From a virus, in IMG/VR virus record IMGVR_UViG_3300023210_000044, positions 1 through 52,701 of that record: a stretch of 52,701 nt of DNA, one strand, 5' to 3'. Numbering within the stretch: the first letter of the stretch is position 1; each line of letters starts with the position of its first letter. A program made the translations under genes and the position numbers. Below, piece after piece: positions 14,808 to 23,843 of the stretch. The notes under the pieces were generated by a model, which worked only from the letters and a program-made list of their open reading frames with translations, ran no database searches and was not told the origin of the DNA.

Positions 14808-15611
14808 ATGCCTAACGTCTCTAATTATTCTCACATCCTTCCCGGCATCCAGCGCGAAGGTAAACCCCTCCAACGTGCCGTCACACACTTTGACGACTTC
14901 ATCGTTGGTGGATTCAAAGCGGACGCCGGACTGTCGATGGAAACCGATCCATCGTCAAAGTTCGGTACAGTTGCCAACGCAGGTGAATGGTTCCTTTCCC
15001 TCACGGGTACTGGTACCAACATCATCTCGGACGCTGGTCCCAATGGTATTCTTACTATGACGACTGGTGCGACCGAGAATGACTCGAATGAAATGCAGCT
15101 CAACGGCGAGTCTTTCAAGCTGGCCACTGGCAAGCGTTTGATCTTTGAAGTTCGTGCTAAGTTTGAAGACGTCAGTCTGTCAAACTGGTTCATCGGCCTT
15201 GCTGAAACTGAAGTTAACGTGATCGACGGCGTGACCGATTACATCGGTTTCTACAGCAACATCGACGCCAACGCCCAGTACGGCGTGGCCAAGAACGGTA
15301 GTGCTGCTGTCCAAGGCAGCAAGACTGCGGCTTCGACCACGCAAGATGGTGAAACCAATGGTGACACCGGGGTTGCCTTGGTCGATGACACCTTCAATGT
15401 TTTCCGTTTTGAATGCAACGGCCTCAAGGCGAAGTTCTTCGTGGACGGTGCTTATATCGCCACGCTCAATGCGATCGAAGATTCAAGCGGCAACAGTCAG
15501 GATTTCCCCGATGATATCAGTGTGACTCCAACTCTTGCCATTCAGAACGACTCAGCTGCGGCAGAGAAAATGGAAGTGGACTATATCCTCGTTGCCGCTG
15601 ATCGTCATTAA
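14808..15611 (+). CDS. Jelly-roll virion protein, probable capsid decoration, 267 aa
   Basis: Beta-rich, with the pattern 'GTGTNIISD... LTMTTGATENDSNEM ... GKRLIFEVRAKFED ... WFIGLAETE', which resembles the concanavalin/laminin-G-like proteins often found next to phage capsid genes. AAGGAGG nine bases before ATG 14808 is one of the strongest ribosome sites here. The gene is flanked by terminators, implying high expression in its own dose. Likely surface decoration or carbohydrate-binding head protein (inference). Confidence 0.7.
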   Translation: MPNVSNYSHILPGIQREGKPLQRAVTHFDDFIVGGFKADAGLSMETDPSSKFGTVANAGEWFLSLTGTGTNIISDAGPNGILTMTTGATENDSNEMQLNGESFKLATGKRLIFEVRAKFEDVSLSNWFIGLAETEVNVIDGVTDYIGFYSNIDANAQYGVAKNGSAAVQGSKTAASTTQDGETNGDTGVALVDDTFNVFRFECNGLKAKFFVDGAYIATLNAIEDSSGNSQDFPDDISVTPTLAIQNDSAAAEKMEVDYILVAADRH

Positions 15612-15651
15612 TGCGCCTGACCCAGCCACTGGCTAAGGTGTAGTCTCCAGC

Positions 15652-15690
15652 CATAGAAGGGGGTTCCTCCCCCCTTCTATGGTTTTATTA
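15652..15690 (+). terminator. Intrinsic terminator after the decoration gene
   Basis: CCATAGAAGGGGG pairs perfectly with CCCCCTTCTATGG across a short loop and is followed by TTTTATT. Confidence 0.92.
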
Positions 15691-15703
15691 AGGATGATTT
15701 ACA

Positions 15704-16087
15704 ATGGAAGATATATCAGGCGAACTAGTCACAGTTTTAATTAGTGTTTGTGGCACGCTTGGTGTGGTTGTTGGCGCGATCGTTATGATCATGAAAAGTT
15801 TATTCAAGCGGCACTTGCTGTTCTTGGATCGCCTTGAAACAAACATACAACTTCAGACCGAGAGTGTGTCGAAAAGCGAGCAGCACCTTGCTGCTATTAG
15901 CCAAGCAAACACTGCCAACATTGAAATGCATCGGAACATTTATAGCCCTTTTGCTACGGTCCTGACCAACGACGCTATCCGTGAGTTTATGGAAGCGCAG
16001 AAGTTGGTTGTTCAGGGCGCACCAGACGAACAAGTGCTGGCAAAACTAGATAAGGGTATCTCAATTTTAGACTCACGGGAAAGGTAA
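15704..16087 (+). CDS. Small membrane-anchored coiled-coil protein, 127 aa
   Basis: One N-terminal transmembrane segment (about residues 8-30, LVTVLISVCGTLGVVVGAIV), then a basic patch (FKRH) and a helical, heptad-rich body. The layout (anchor plus coiled coil) fits an inner-membrane spanin-like or virion membrane protein; neither is proved. AAGGATG upstream. It is the first gene after a terminator, so a promoter may lie in 15691-15703 or within the terminator region; none is obvious. Confidence 0.65.
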   Translation: MEDISGELVTVLISVCGTLGVVVGAIVMIMKSLFKRHLLFLDRLETNIQLQTESVSKSEQHLAAISQANTANIEMHRNIYSPFATVLTNDAIREFMEAQKLVVQGAPDEQVLAKLDKGISILDSRER

Positions 16088-16126
16088 ATAGAAAAGTTCG
16101 GTTACTCGTTTTTATAAGGATAAAGC

Positions 16127-16459
16127 ATGGCAAATCAAACCATCAATCAAGTTCAACGGACGTTTGTCCAAGGGTCTGCTCGTCAACACATTGAAACGGT
16201 TATTCGATTCAAATCCCTGTTAGACTCTTATGTTGATGACTATGACAATCAGCAGACTCCTATTGCTGAGACTGCTGATATTATCAATGACAATAGAGAT
16301 TTGACCGCACCAAGGGATGATGCTCCCAACCTCACGGGTAATGACCTCAAGACGTTGCGTGACCTGTCACAGATTATGTCTAACACGTTAGACACTGCTT
16401 ACGAGAACGATTTGATTTCCCTAGCAGCACGACCTGTATCATCCATCCGTAGAGGATAA
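16127..16459 (+). CDS. Unknown small virion-module protein, 110 aa
   Basis: Helical, acidic in the middle (DDYDNQQTP, then RDDAPNLTGNDLKTLRDL), with a basic end (SSIRRG). AAGGAT precedes ATG. It is two bases upstream of the beta-helix gene and is probably co-translated with the tail genes. No family is recognised. Confidence 0.65.
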   Translation: MANQTINQVQRTFVQGSARQHIETVIRFKSLLDSYVDDYDNQQTPIAETADIINDNRDLTAPRDDAPNLTGNDLKTLRDLSQIMSNTLDTAYENDLISLAARPVSSIRRG

Positions 16460-16461
16460 TA

Positions 16462-17859
16462 ATGGTAGATCGGTATTACGCCAAAAAGACTACGATTGTC
16501 GCTTCTCCGAGTGACAGTAATGACGGCCTAGACCCTTGTGGGTTTGGCCTCAGTACTGCTGCGTGGGACGACACGGCCAAGACGCTAACCCAATCGGGAG
16601 CGTTCAGTAGCTACACATGGGCATCAGGTCACTTGATCTGGGTTAAGAGTTCAACCAGTTCGACACTGACTGCGGGTTATTATGAGATCACCAGTAAGAC
16701 TGATTCTGACACTATTGTTCTCGCCTTGTACACATCACCCCGCGAAGATTTCTCAGGGACATGGGGTGCAGGCAACGACACAAATGTAGTCACAAGCAGC
16801 GGGCCATTTTCAACAATCAGGAAACTGACGACAACAGTCCTGCTCGGCGGCGACGAGTGCTACATCGACAACGGTGGAACATGGCAAGAATCTGGCGGTC
16901 AGTTCAGTTGGGGCAGTATCACTGGAGACACATACAGTATTCCGCTACACGTTATCGGGACTGATGGAGCAGGTGTTCCCTTAGCCTTTCCTAACCGTGT
17001 AACTATCACTGGTGCGTCGATGTCCGCTGGTGCTGAAATCATGTATACAAACGATGGACTCCACATGGAGAACCTTCGGCTAACAGCGGCTAGAGATAAC
17101 GCACTCACAACGAGTGGCTCGATGGTGTCGCTATACAACTGTGAGATTGACAACGCTTTTGACATTGGTTGGTATATGAACAATCAGGATCAGAATGTCG
17201 CTATCGGTTGCGAGTTCCATGATAACGGCGAAGATGGTATTTACCAAGCTGCCGGGACTTTCTTATTCTGCTCTGTTTACGATAACGGTCAAGTAGGTAT
17301 CTATGGCATAAGCACTGAGCTTAATATCCATTGTTGTTACATTTACGGTAACGGCGAGCAGGGGATCAGGAAGCATAATACAGACCATTTAGTTATATCA
17401 AACTCGGTCATCGCAAATAATACGCTGGACGGTATATATTGTAGTGGCTCTGCCGGTGTCAGGCTGGCGGGCGTGATACTCGCAGGTAACGGTGGGTACG
17501 GTGTGGAGATAGCCTCAACATCTACCTCACGACCAGCGGCAGCTGGTCACGGCGTGATCTTTTGGAATAACACTAGCGGCAACTTTGGAGGTGCTGGAAT
17601 CAAAGCGATGGACTTCGCACTTGGTGTAAATAGTTACATCGACGCAGCTAGCGACCCGACTGCTGATTCTGTGAATGACGACTTCTCGATTGACGCAAGT
17701 GATGAGGCTTATGAACTGATGGGTTCAGTGGCAGGAACGATTGACCCTACTGCCGCAAACGCGATGGTCTATGATTCTGGAGCGTTTCAAGTTCGCGGCG
17801 GCGGCGGCGGCGGCAGCGCAAGCGGTGCCCGTAACCCAATGAGGGGACCAATGGGATGA
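16462..17859 (+). CDS. Parallel beta-helix tail spike-like protein, 465 aa
   Basis: Residues ~180-370 show the repeating rungs of a right-handed parallel beta-helix (units such as HDNGEDGIYQ, YDNGQVGIYG, YGNGEQGIRK, ANNTLDGIYC). This fold is common in tail spikes that bind or cleave surface polysaccharide. No catalytic residues can be assigned. The C-terminus ends in a run of six glycines and a basic PMRGPMG tail. AGAGGATAATA precedes ATG, and the stop overlaps the next gene (ATGA). Confidence 0.8.
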   Translation: MVDRYYAKKTTIVASPSDSNDGLDPCGFGLSTAAWDDTAKTLTQSGAFSSYTWASGHLIWVKSSTSSTLTAGYYEITSKTDSDTIVLALYTSPREDFSGTWGAGNDTNVVTSSGPFSTIRKLTTTVLLGGDECYIDNGGTWQESGGQFSWGSITGDTYSIPLHVIGTDGAGVPLAFPNRVTITGASMSAGAEIMYTNDGLHMENLRLTAARDNALTTSGSMVSLYNCEIDNAFDIGWYMNNQDQNVAIGCEFHDNGEDGIYQAAGTFLFCSVYDNGQVGIYGISTELNIHCCYIYGNGEQGIRKHNTDHLVISNSVIANNTLDGIYCSGSAGVRLAGVILAGNGGYGVEIASTSTSRPAAAGHGVIFWNNTSGNFGGAGIKAMDFALGVNSYIDAASDPTADSVNDDFSIDASDEAYELMGSVAGTIDPTAANAMVYDSGAFQVRGGGGGGSASGARNPMRGPMG

Positions 17860-19439
17860 GTAATTACTTTGGCGACATAGCAGAAGATGCAACGATCCGC
17901 ATCCCGTTTAATACGTTTGATAGTAATGACCCTGCCGCAAGTGTCACGGCCACAGATTTGGCTGACGCGGACATTAAGGTTCACAAGGACGGTAGTGCCA
18001 CGCAGATCGTAACTGACGGGGCGACTATCTCGATTGACTTCGACGGGGCTGCGGGTTGTCACTACGCCATCATTGATACGAGTGCTCACTCGGATTACTC
18101 AACCGGGTCAGACTATGACGTAAGGCTGGAGGGGATCACCGTGGATGCGGGGACGTTGAACCCGTGGATCGGATCATTCAGCATTCAGAACCGATACTCA
18201 GCCGCCGCAATCGACGCAGTTAAAGCCGAAACCGCACTGATCGTCGCTGACACGAATGAACTCCAATCAGATGATGTGCCGGGATTAATCGCAACGCTAG
18301 ACGCTGTGGTCGATACCGTCAAAGTCGATACCGCTGCCATCCTTGTAGACACCGGAACAACCATCCCCGCCACGATCACAACGATTGATAATGAGATCGC
18401 AACTATCGATGGCATCGTTGACGCGATACTTGTAGACACCGGAACAACATTACCAGCAACGCTTGCGACTATTGATGGCATTGTTGACAGCATTCTTGTA
18501 GATACTAACGAGCTTCAAACTGATTGGGCTAATGGGGGCCGACTCGATCTTATTCTTGACACTGCGGCGGCTGGCGGTGGTGGTGGTGACGCGACCGAGG
18601 CCAAACAAGACACGATCATTGCTAATTTAGCTACCGTAGATGGTATCGTTGACAGCATTCTCGTTGATACCGGAACAACCATTCCTGCGACGATCACCAC
18701 CATTGACAACGAGATTGCAGTGATTGATGGCATCGTTGACGCGATACTCGTTGACACTGGAACAACATTACCAGCAACTCTCGCAACCATTGATGGAATC
18801 GTTGATGACATCCTTGTAGACACTGGAACGACGATACCCGCAACAATCACGACAGCACAAAACGATCTTGACATTATCACCGGAGCCAGCGGTGTAAATC
18901 TATTAACCGCAACACAGGCGAGCATTGACGCGATTGAGGCAGACACTAACGAGCTTCAAACTGATTGGGCTAATGGTGGACGCCTTGATCTTATCCTCGA
19001 CACGGCTGCGGCTGGCGGCGGCGGCGGCGGGGACGCGACTGAGGCTAAACAAGACACGATTATTGCAAATCTGGCTACCGTAGATGGTGTAGCAGATGCT
19101 ATACTGGTAGATACTAACGAGCTTCAAACTGATTGGGCTAATGGTGGTAGATTGGATTTAATTTTGGACGCAATCTTGGTAGATACATCAGCAACAGGTG
19201 GTGCAGGTGCCGATGCTACGACCCTCGATCTCAAGGTCGGCGGCGTTGCATTAGCAGATGCGGATGTGTGGCTGACAAGTGACTCAGCAGGCAACACGGT
19301 TGTAGCGGGTACCAAGCAGTCTGACTCAAATGGCGAAGTGTTATTTATGTTGGATAATGGCAACACTTATTACATCTGGGCTCAGAAAGATGGTTATAAT
19401 GCAATCCAAGGTGAGTCCTTTACAGCGAGTGCTGACTAA
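17856..19439 (+). CDS. Repetitive tail fibre-like protein, 527 aa
   Basis: A beta-rich N-terminal domain (1-105) is followed by a long repetitive rod (about 110-450) built of units like GIVDAILVDTGTTIPATI and three copies of TNELQTDWANGGRLDLILD, separated by glycine runs. The C-terminal ~75 residues look like a carboxypeptidase-regulatory or Ig-like domain. The layout suits a trimeric fibre with an adhesive tip. Overlaps both neighbours by one to four bases. Confidence 0.75.
   Translation: MSNYFGDIAEDATIRIPFNTFDSNDPAASVTATDLADADIKVHKDGSATQIVTDGATISIDFDGAAGCHYAIIDTSAHSDYSTGSDYDVRLEGITVDAGTLNPWIGSFSIQNRYSAAAIDAVKAETALIVADTNELQSDDVPGLIATLDAVVDTVKVDTAAILVDTGTTIPATITTIDNEIATIDGIVDAILVDTGTTLPATLATIDGIVDSILVDTNELQTDWANGGRLDLILDTAAAGGGGGDATEAKQDTIIANLATVDGIVDSILVDTGTTIPATITTIDNEIAVIDGIVDAILVDTGTTLPATLATIDGIVDDILVDTGTTIPATITTAQNDLDIITGASGVNLLTATQASIDAIEADTNELQTDWANGGRLDLILDTAAAGGGGGGDATEAKQDTIIANLATVDGVADAILVDTNELQTDWANGGRLDLILDAILVDTSATGGAGADATTLDLKVGGVALADADVWLTSDSAGNTVVAGTKQSDSNGEVLFMLDNGNTYYIWAQKDGYNAIQGESFTASAD
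18334..19170 (+). repeat. Internal tandem-type repeats of the fibre gene
   Basis: Coding repeats: the unit beginning ACTAACGAGCTTCAAACTGA occurs at about 18504, 18943 and 19112. Units around GACACCGGAACAACC-like sequence (VDTGTT) occur five times between 18347 and 18840, and the glycine-run plus DATEAKQDTI block twice (18579, 19017). Conservation at DNA level suggests recent expansion or recombination. Confidence 0.85.
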
Positions 19440-20206
19440 TGGGTAATAGCTTTACATTAACGGCGGCGGCGGCAGGGTCTGGGGTCGGTAAGGATGTCGC
19501 GTACTATCGTGGCCAGATCCACAACGCTCTGGGTGGTCGCATGGACGATCGCACCACGATCTACGAGGTCGTGAACGATGCGGGTCGTTACATGTTCTCC
19601 ATGGAGGAGTGGCCGTTTAACAAGCGGGTGCCTACTGATCTGGCCTTCACGGCGGATGATGCGTTCATTGCCTTGCCTGCTGACTTCGGCAAGATCATTA
19701 GCATCGAGGTGCCAAGCAACCTGCAGAACAGGGTACAGTTAACCTCGCCCGGCTATATTGAATACTTGCGAGGCTCTGACCTTCAAGATCCCTACAACTA
19801 CCACGTCGCCATCGTCTACCCCACGCAGACAGCCCAGACAGGGTCACAAGGCGTGCCTCGCCTTGAACTATGGCCAACGCCGGGCACGGCAGACACGACT
19901 GCCCTGCGGCTCGTCTACGAGGCGAAGTGGACAACACTGACTGCGGTGACCCATGTGCCCAACATCCCCTTGGAGGCTGAGCCCCTGTATTTACAGATCG
20001 TGCTCGCCTTCGCGAGGTCGCTTGACAACCCCAGTCTCAACTTAACCGAGTTACTTGGTACAATAAACGCAGGAACAATGTTCAGAAATCTGTCCCGAAC
20101 GTACGGGATGGCCCAGCGGTCGTTAGGTCTGTCCGAAGGAGGCATCGTGAACAATGCTCCTCGCGGTGAATACAGGCCGTTCGCAACAATCGCTGGTGCT
20201 TCTTAA
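19439..20206 (+). CDS. Head-tail adaptor / tail tube-like protein, 255 aa
   Basis: The pattern of an early helix pair (TIYEVVNDAGRYMFSMEEWPF), FTADDAFIALPADFGKI and a late helical repeat (EAEPLYLQIVLAFARSLD) resembles podovirus adaptor proteins of the gp11/tail-tubular-A type that form a ring below the portal. This is inference from sequence style. It shares its layout with the gene at 21291. Starts in a TAATG overlap with the fibre gene. Confidence 0.6.
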   Translation: MGNSFTLTAAAAGSGVGKDVAYYRGQIHNALGGRMDDRTTIYEVVNDAGRYMFSMEEWPFNKRVPTDLAFTADDAFIALPADFGKIISIEVPSNLQNRVQLTSPGYIEYLRGSDLQDPYNYHVAIVYPTQTAQTGSQGVPRLELWPTPGTADTTALRLVYEAKWTTLTAVTHVPNIPLEAEPLYLQIVLAFARSLDNPSLNLTELLGTINAGTMFRNLSRTYGMAQRSLGLSEGGIVNNAPRGEYRPFATIAGAS

Positions 20207-20252
20207 TCTATAGTCCCCAAGCTTGGACTTTAAAAACAAAGGATCCCCCACC

Positions 20253-20600
20253 ATGAGTTTCAATCGAATCCAACGTGCAGTCGAAGGCCAAGCAATGGCT
20301 CCTCGATTTTCAATGAACAGTGAAGTGTTGGCGGCAGGAAAGACGCTCGCCTTGAATGATGCCCCCCACCAGCGATTCGATCCTGATGGTTCGACTCGCA
20401 TCATTGTCCTGCCTGCAGTTGCATTGGCAGATGGCTCTTGGTTTGAGATCCTCAACTGGGCTGGTGGTGCCGAAGATCTCACGATCAATGATGCGTCTGG
20501 CTCCACGATTGCAACGGTCTCGCAAAACGAAAGTTGCAAATTTGTGTGTGACGGTTCGGCGTGGTACCACATGGGCATCACTACGATCGCCTTGGCGTAA
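20253..20600 (+). CDS. Small beta-rich virion protein, 115 aa
   Basis: ATG 20253 with AAAGGATC upstream. Beta strands and a pattern 'GSTIATVSQNESCKFVCDGSAWYHMG' near the C-terminus, a short motif seen at the ends of many phage fibre and baseplate proteins. Likely a small structural or chaperone-like tail part. Confidence 0.6.
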   Translation: MSFNRIQRAVEGQAMAPRFSMNSEVLAAGKTLALNDAPHQRFDPDGSTRIIVLPAVALADGSWFEILNWAGGAEDLTINDASGSTIATVSQNESCKFVCDGSAWYHMGITTIALA

Positions 20601-20605
20601 GTTTG

Positions 20606-20639
20606 ACTCCTTCAGTTAACTCTTGAAAGGAGTTTTATT
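20606..20639 (+). promoter_or_regulatory. Hairpin sequestering a ribosome site
   Basis: ACTCCTT (20606-20612) pairs with AAGGAGT (20627-20633), which contains the Shine-Dalgarno of the gene starting at 20640, and TTTTATT follows. It can act as a translation switch or a weak terminator. Confidence 0.5.
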
Positions 20640-21290
20640 ATGCAACAATCAAGAGAGGGCCATGCGTCCAACATCCCGCTGCGAAAGTATCTCACCTCTA
20701 TGAGTGTGCTGGATGCGTCGTTGGCAGCGGGTGTCGGCAACTCAGTATTTGCTGACTCGGACCTGCCCGCATCGGGCGAGCCCGACCACATCATTCCGTT
20801 TGGCGGAACCAAGAACCTGATGGTCATTCCGTTTGGAACGCAGACCGGGGGAACCCCATCTGTTGAAACGCTGACGATACGTTTGACGCTGTGGGATTTT
20901 ATGGACCTCGCGGCAACAGACGAAGCCTCCAGCAAGCTGTGGATACCATCCGAAGTCGTCGAAGGGTTGTTCACGTTGGGGTCAAGGGCTCCGACCACGT
21001 TAGCCTTGACGGCCAACGATGATGTTGTGGCGGCGAGCACATTCTTTACCGACACTGCCGCTGCGTCATCGCAGTTTGAGTCACCAATTCAGACAGTTGG
21101 CGGGACACTTGGAATCTCCGCACCGCAGGTGAGCGACCTTAACGGCGTCACCTTAACCGGCACTGGTGGTATTGTTGACACTACGCCAGCGGCATTGACC
21201 CTTGCAAACAGCAAGGGCTTCTACGGTTGGTCTCTGGCGTTTGAAAAAGAAACAGCTGGCAGCTGCAACGCTTTGTATAGGATGTTCTAA
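20640..21290 (+). CDS. Unknown virion protein, 216 aa
   Basis: Beta-rich with many A/T/G residues and no catalytic motif. The strong AAAGGAG site is partly buried in a hairpin. The gene stops directly before the GTG of the next one. From its place among adaptor and tail genes it is probably structural. Confidence 0.65.
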   Translation: MQQSREGHASNIPLRKYLTSMSVLDASLAAGVGNSVFADSDLPASGEPDHIIPFGGTKNLMVIPFGTQTGGTPSVETLTIRLTLWDFMDLAATDEASSKLWIPSEVVEGLFTLGSRAPTTLALTANDDVVAASTFFTDTAAASSQFESPIQTVGGTLGISAPQVSDLNGVTLTGTGGIVDTTPAALTLANSKGFYGWSLAFEKETAGSCNALYRMF

Positions 21291-21986
21291 GTGACATTGA
21301 TGACGCTTGACACTGCCCGGACCACACTGCAAGACTCTGTTGCTCATGTGGGTACCGGCACGTACGACGAAGACGACTTGGATATCGCTATCCTTGCCGC
21401 TTGTCGTCACTTCATCAATGCGACCAACTGTTACACCCTCACTGAGACATGGACGATTGCCGCAGGTGATGGCAGTGTTGCGACGAGTGCGATCACGGGG
21501 TTAACCACACCTTGGTCACCGTCTATGTACCTCCACTCCTACAACTCCAGTGGCAGTGGGTTTATTTACATGCGGCTGCTTGACGAAAGTGCATGGATGG
21601 ATCTGATGTCGGTGACGGCGACGGCGGTTGCGAGTACCAACATCACTCGGATCATGTTCCCTAATGAAACCGAGATGTATTATCATCCCGCCAACAGCGA
21701 CTCGTTCACCATGCGTGTGACACGTCGTGGCGGCTTTGACTTTACGATCGGTCATGAAACGCCAGCCAGCGTGTCAATCCCTGTCCCTGAAAACTTTATC
21801 TACGACGTGCTCTGGTACGGCGCGAAGCACTACTTGCACAAGGGTGCGCCGGGTCATCCTGATGCCGACAATGTCCGTCAAGATTGGCTCCGTGTGATCG
21901 AGATGGGCAAAGAGCATTACAAGGTTGGGATGCCCAGCAGCAGGAGCCGCGACGTTAGGCCAAGGAACAGACGCGGAGGTAAATAG
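21291..21986 (+). CDS. Second adaptor-like virion protein, 231 aa
   Basis: Same general plan as the protein at 19439: N-terminal helices (YDEDDLDIAILAACRHFINATN), a beta middle, a helical pair (IYDVLWYGAKHYLHKGA) and a basic tail (RDVRPRNRRGGK). This suggests a second ring of the neck. GTG 21291, right after the previous stop, has AGGATG upstream; ATG 21300 is the alternative. The stop overlaps the next start. Confidence 0.55.
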   Translation: MTLMTLDTARTTLQDSVAHVGTGTYDEDDLDIAILAACRHFINATNCYTLTETWTIAAGDGSVATSAITGLTTPWSPSMYLHSYNSSGSGFIYMRLLDESAWMDLMSVTATAVASTNITRIMFPNETEMYYHPANSDSFTMRVTRRGGFDFTIGHETPASVSIPVPENFIYDVLWYGAKHYLHKGAPGHPDADNVRQDWLRVIEMGKEHYKVGMPSSRSRDVRPRNRRGGK

Positions 21987-22798
21987 TGAGCAACTATCCT
22001 CTGTCTCAGCAGGGCCTCTTCACGCCGATTGATGGCACCAGTTCTATTCTTCATGGCACTGTCGCTTGGGCAACCAAGCAGCGACTTTATGATGTGACTG
22101 GGGTCCAAGGTAGCGGCAGTGAAATCATCGCCGACTGCTCTCCTCAATACGGCTTTGGTGCTGAGTTTGACGAGATGGCCAGTCAGGGCTGGGTCTTCAA
22201 TAAACATTACACCTCTGGCGAAAAGTCTTCCATCACATTGGGTAACGTCGTAGTCAGGCCAACGCGGTGGTCTCTTCAAAAAGTCTGGCCTTTGTATGAA
22301 GTCTCTGGGGTCGGCCCTCATGGCCAGTGCGACGAGACGGCTAAGTGGGCAGCGGGTACGCCCGAGTTTATCCTGACGTGCGAAGGCTATCCCTTGCAAA
22401 CGACAGGTCCAGTGGTCCGTACTAAATTGGTCCCTGTTACGTTTGTCGCTTCAGGCATCGGCACGATGACTTGGTCGAACGATGCACATGTAGAGACATT
22501 TGAGTTCGCCAATCAATTCACCAAGGGTGGCAACTCGGTCTTTCGATTCAGGGGCAAGATCGCAGGGGACATGACGTTGTCTGCTGTCCCGGCAGCGGAC
22601 GCCGCCGACTTGAAGTGGTTGCTGGAAGCCAAGAAGCCAGTGCGGGGAACCTTCACGCTGGATGGTGATGCGGAGACCATCTCTGAAAAAGCTATCATGT
22701 ATGACGTCAGCCTCAAGTACAACGCCGCGTACGGCGGGCACGTTACCGCGAGCACGAAGATGCGTGTTGATGCTAAAGACGAAGGGATTTATGTATGA
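21986..22798 (+). CDS. Unknown virion protein, 270 aa
   Basis: GTG start within the previous stop (TAGTG). Beta-rich throughout, with a middle segment (TMTWSNDAHVETFEFANQFT) and a C-terminal domain (FTLDGDAETISEKAIMYDVS) that has the look of tail-tube or beta-sandwich proteins; no firm family. It ends by ATGA overlap with a 47-codon gene. Confidence 0.55.
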   Translation: MSNYPLSQQGLFTPIDGTSSILHGTVAWATKQRLYDVTGVQGSGSEIIADCSPQYGFGAEFDEMASQGWVFNKHYTSGEKSSITLGNVVVRPTRWSLQKVWPLYEVSGVGPHGQCDETAKWAAGTPEFILTCEGYPLQTTGPVVRTKLVPVTFVASGIGTMTWSNDAHVETFEFANQFTKGGNSVFRFRGKIAGDMTLSAVPAADAADLKWLLEAKKPVRGTFTLDGDAETISEKAIMYDVSLKYNAAYGGHVTASTKMRVDAKDEGIYV

Positions 22799-22938
22799 CC
22801 GACGAACAAGCACAGCAGATGCTCGACGCGATCGAGGCTCAAAAAGAAGCCCTCGATAAGATCCTCGTTGCCATTCAAGAGCTTCCTGAGGTCACTGCTT
22901 TTGCCATCGCTCGCGAGTTAGGGGTGGACAATGGCTAA
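22795..22938 (+). CDS. Very small helical protein, 47 aa
   Basis: ATGA overlap at the start and an 8-base overlap with the next gene at the end, with an unbroken reading frame between. The product (MTDEQAQQMLDAIEAQKEAL...) is one or two amphipathic helices. Tight packing between two real genes argues it is translated. Possible assembly chaperone or small virion component. Confidence 0.7.
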   Translation: MTDEQAQQMLDAIEAQKEALDKILVAIQELPEVTAFAIARELGVDNG

Positions 22939-23842
22939 CTTACATCGCAGGCGGATCTTCTCCGGCACGACCGCGACAAGGGGCGTCACCGATCCTCGTG
23001 ACACCATGTTCCGAGAGCTGCTTCACTTCGACAACGTCACACCCGGCGTGGTCGAGAAGGCTGTTGACAAAGCCCTGACTGTTCTCCCGACCGTCCGAAC
23101 TATCTCTGGGTCGAACTGCTCGTTGATTGATGTTTCGGGTCGCCTGATGTCGTGTGATACGGCGATGGTTACTGCTCGCTACGGCAACAAGGCGAGCAAC
23201 GGCGGTACCAACAAGGAGCAGAACATCGACATGGATCTGGGGTTCGCCTCTGTCCAGTGGGTGCAGACTGCATTGCCATATGTCGAACCACCTCGTACGG
23301 CTGGGAAGACGTACGAGCAGTGGGTATTGGCTTATCAAGCACTCATTGACGCCGCAGTTGCGGCGACTGATGGTGGCGAGGGTTCGTTTGATGACAACGG
23401 CATGCCCAGCGGTGCGGCGAACACTAATGGCGCGGGCAGGATTGCACCTTATGCGTATCAGGTTCCGGTCTGGACGATCCGTGTTCGTGCCGTGTTGAAC
23501 AGCCACCCGGGTCCACGGATTAAAGTTTATAGCACGAGGCGGGTGAATAAGGTTCCTATCACATGGGCTGGATTTCGGTTCGAGGCTCGCACGCTTCGCT
23601 TCGACGGCGTCAAGACGCGGCAGTATGGCAATAAGTGGAACTGCATGTACAGCTTCTCTTACAAGGGTGGCGGGTGGCACGAGCAGCGACTGATCGGTGC
23701 GACATGGAAGCCCACGGACTCTGACGGTGAGCCGGAGAAGGATAGCTCGGGCAACGCTATAGAAACAAGGTCTGCCGCTTTCGGTACGACTCCGATGTAT
23801 AAATCTCTCAGTTTTGAGTCACCCGGCTTCCCGGACAAGTAA
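22931..23842 (+). CDS. Unknown virion protein, 303 aa
   Basis: Mixed beta/helical, with an N-terminal basic segment (ANLHRRRIFSG) and a tyrosine/glycine-rich C-terminal part (KWNCMYSFSYKGGGWHEQ). No motif. It sits in the overlapping tail-gene string, so is probably structural. AGGGGTGG lies before ATG. Confidence 0.65.
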   Translation: MANLHRRRIFSGTTATRGVTDPRDTMFRELLHFDNVTPGVVEKAVDKALTVLPTVRTISGSNCSLIDVSGRLMSCDTAMVTARYGNKASNGGTNKEQNIDMDLGFASVQWVQTALPYVEPPRTAGKTYEQWVLAYQALIDAAVAATDGGEGSFDDNGMPSGAANTNGAGRIAPYAYQVPVWTIRVRAVLNSHPGPRIKVYSTRRVNKVPITWAGFRFEARTLRFDGVKTRQYGNKWNCMYSFSYKGGGWHEQRLIGATWKPTDSDGEPEKDSSGNAIETRSAAFGTTPMYKSLSFESPGFPDK

Positions 23843-23843
23843 T

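Noticed and set aside
18185-18946. Minus-strand frames of >100 codons in the fibre gene
   Set aside because: They mirror the repetitive plus-strand coding units and consist of S/V/T-rich repeats, as expected from reverse reading of the DTGTT repeats.
18504-19145. Diversity-generating retroelement variable repeat
   Set aside because: There is no reverse transcriptase gene and no adenine-specific variation between copies; these are ordinary fibre repeats.
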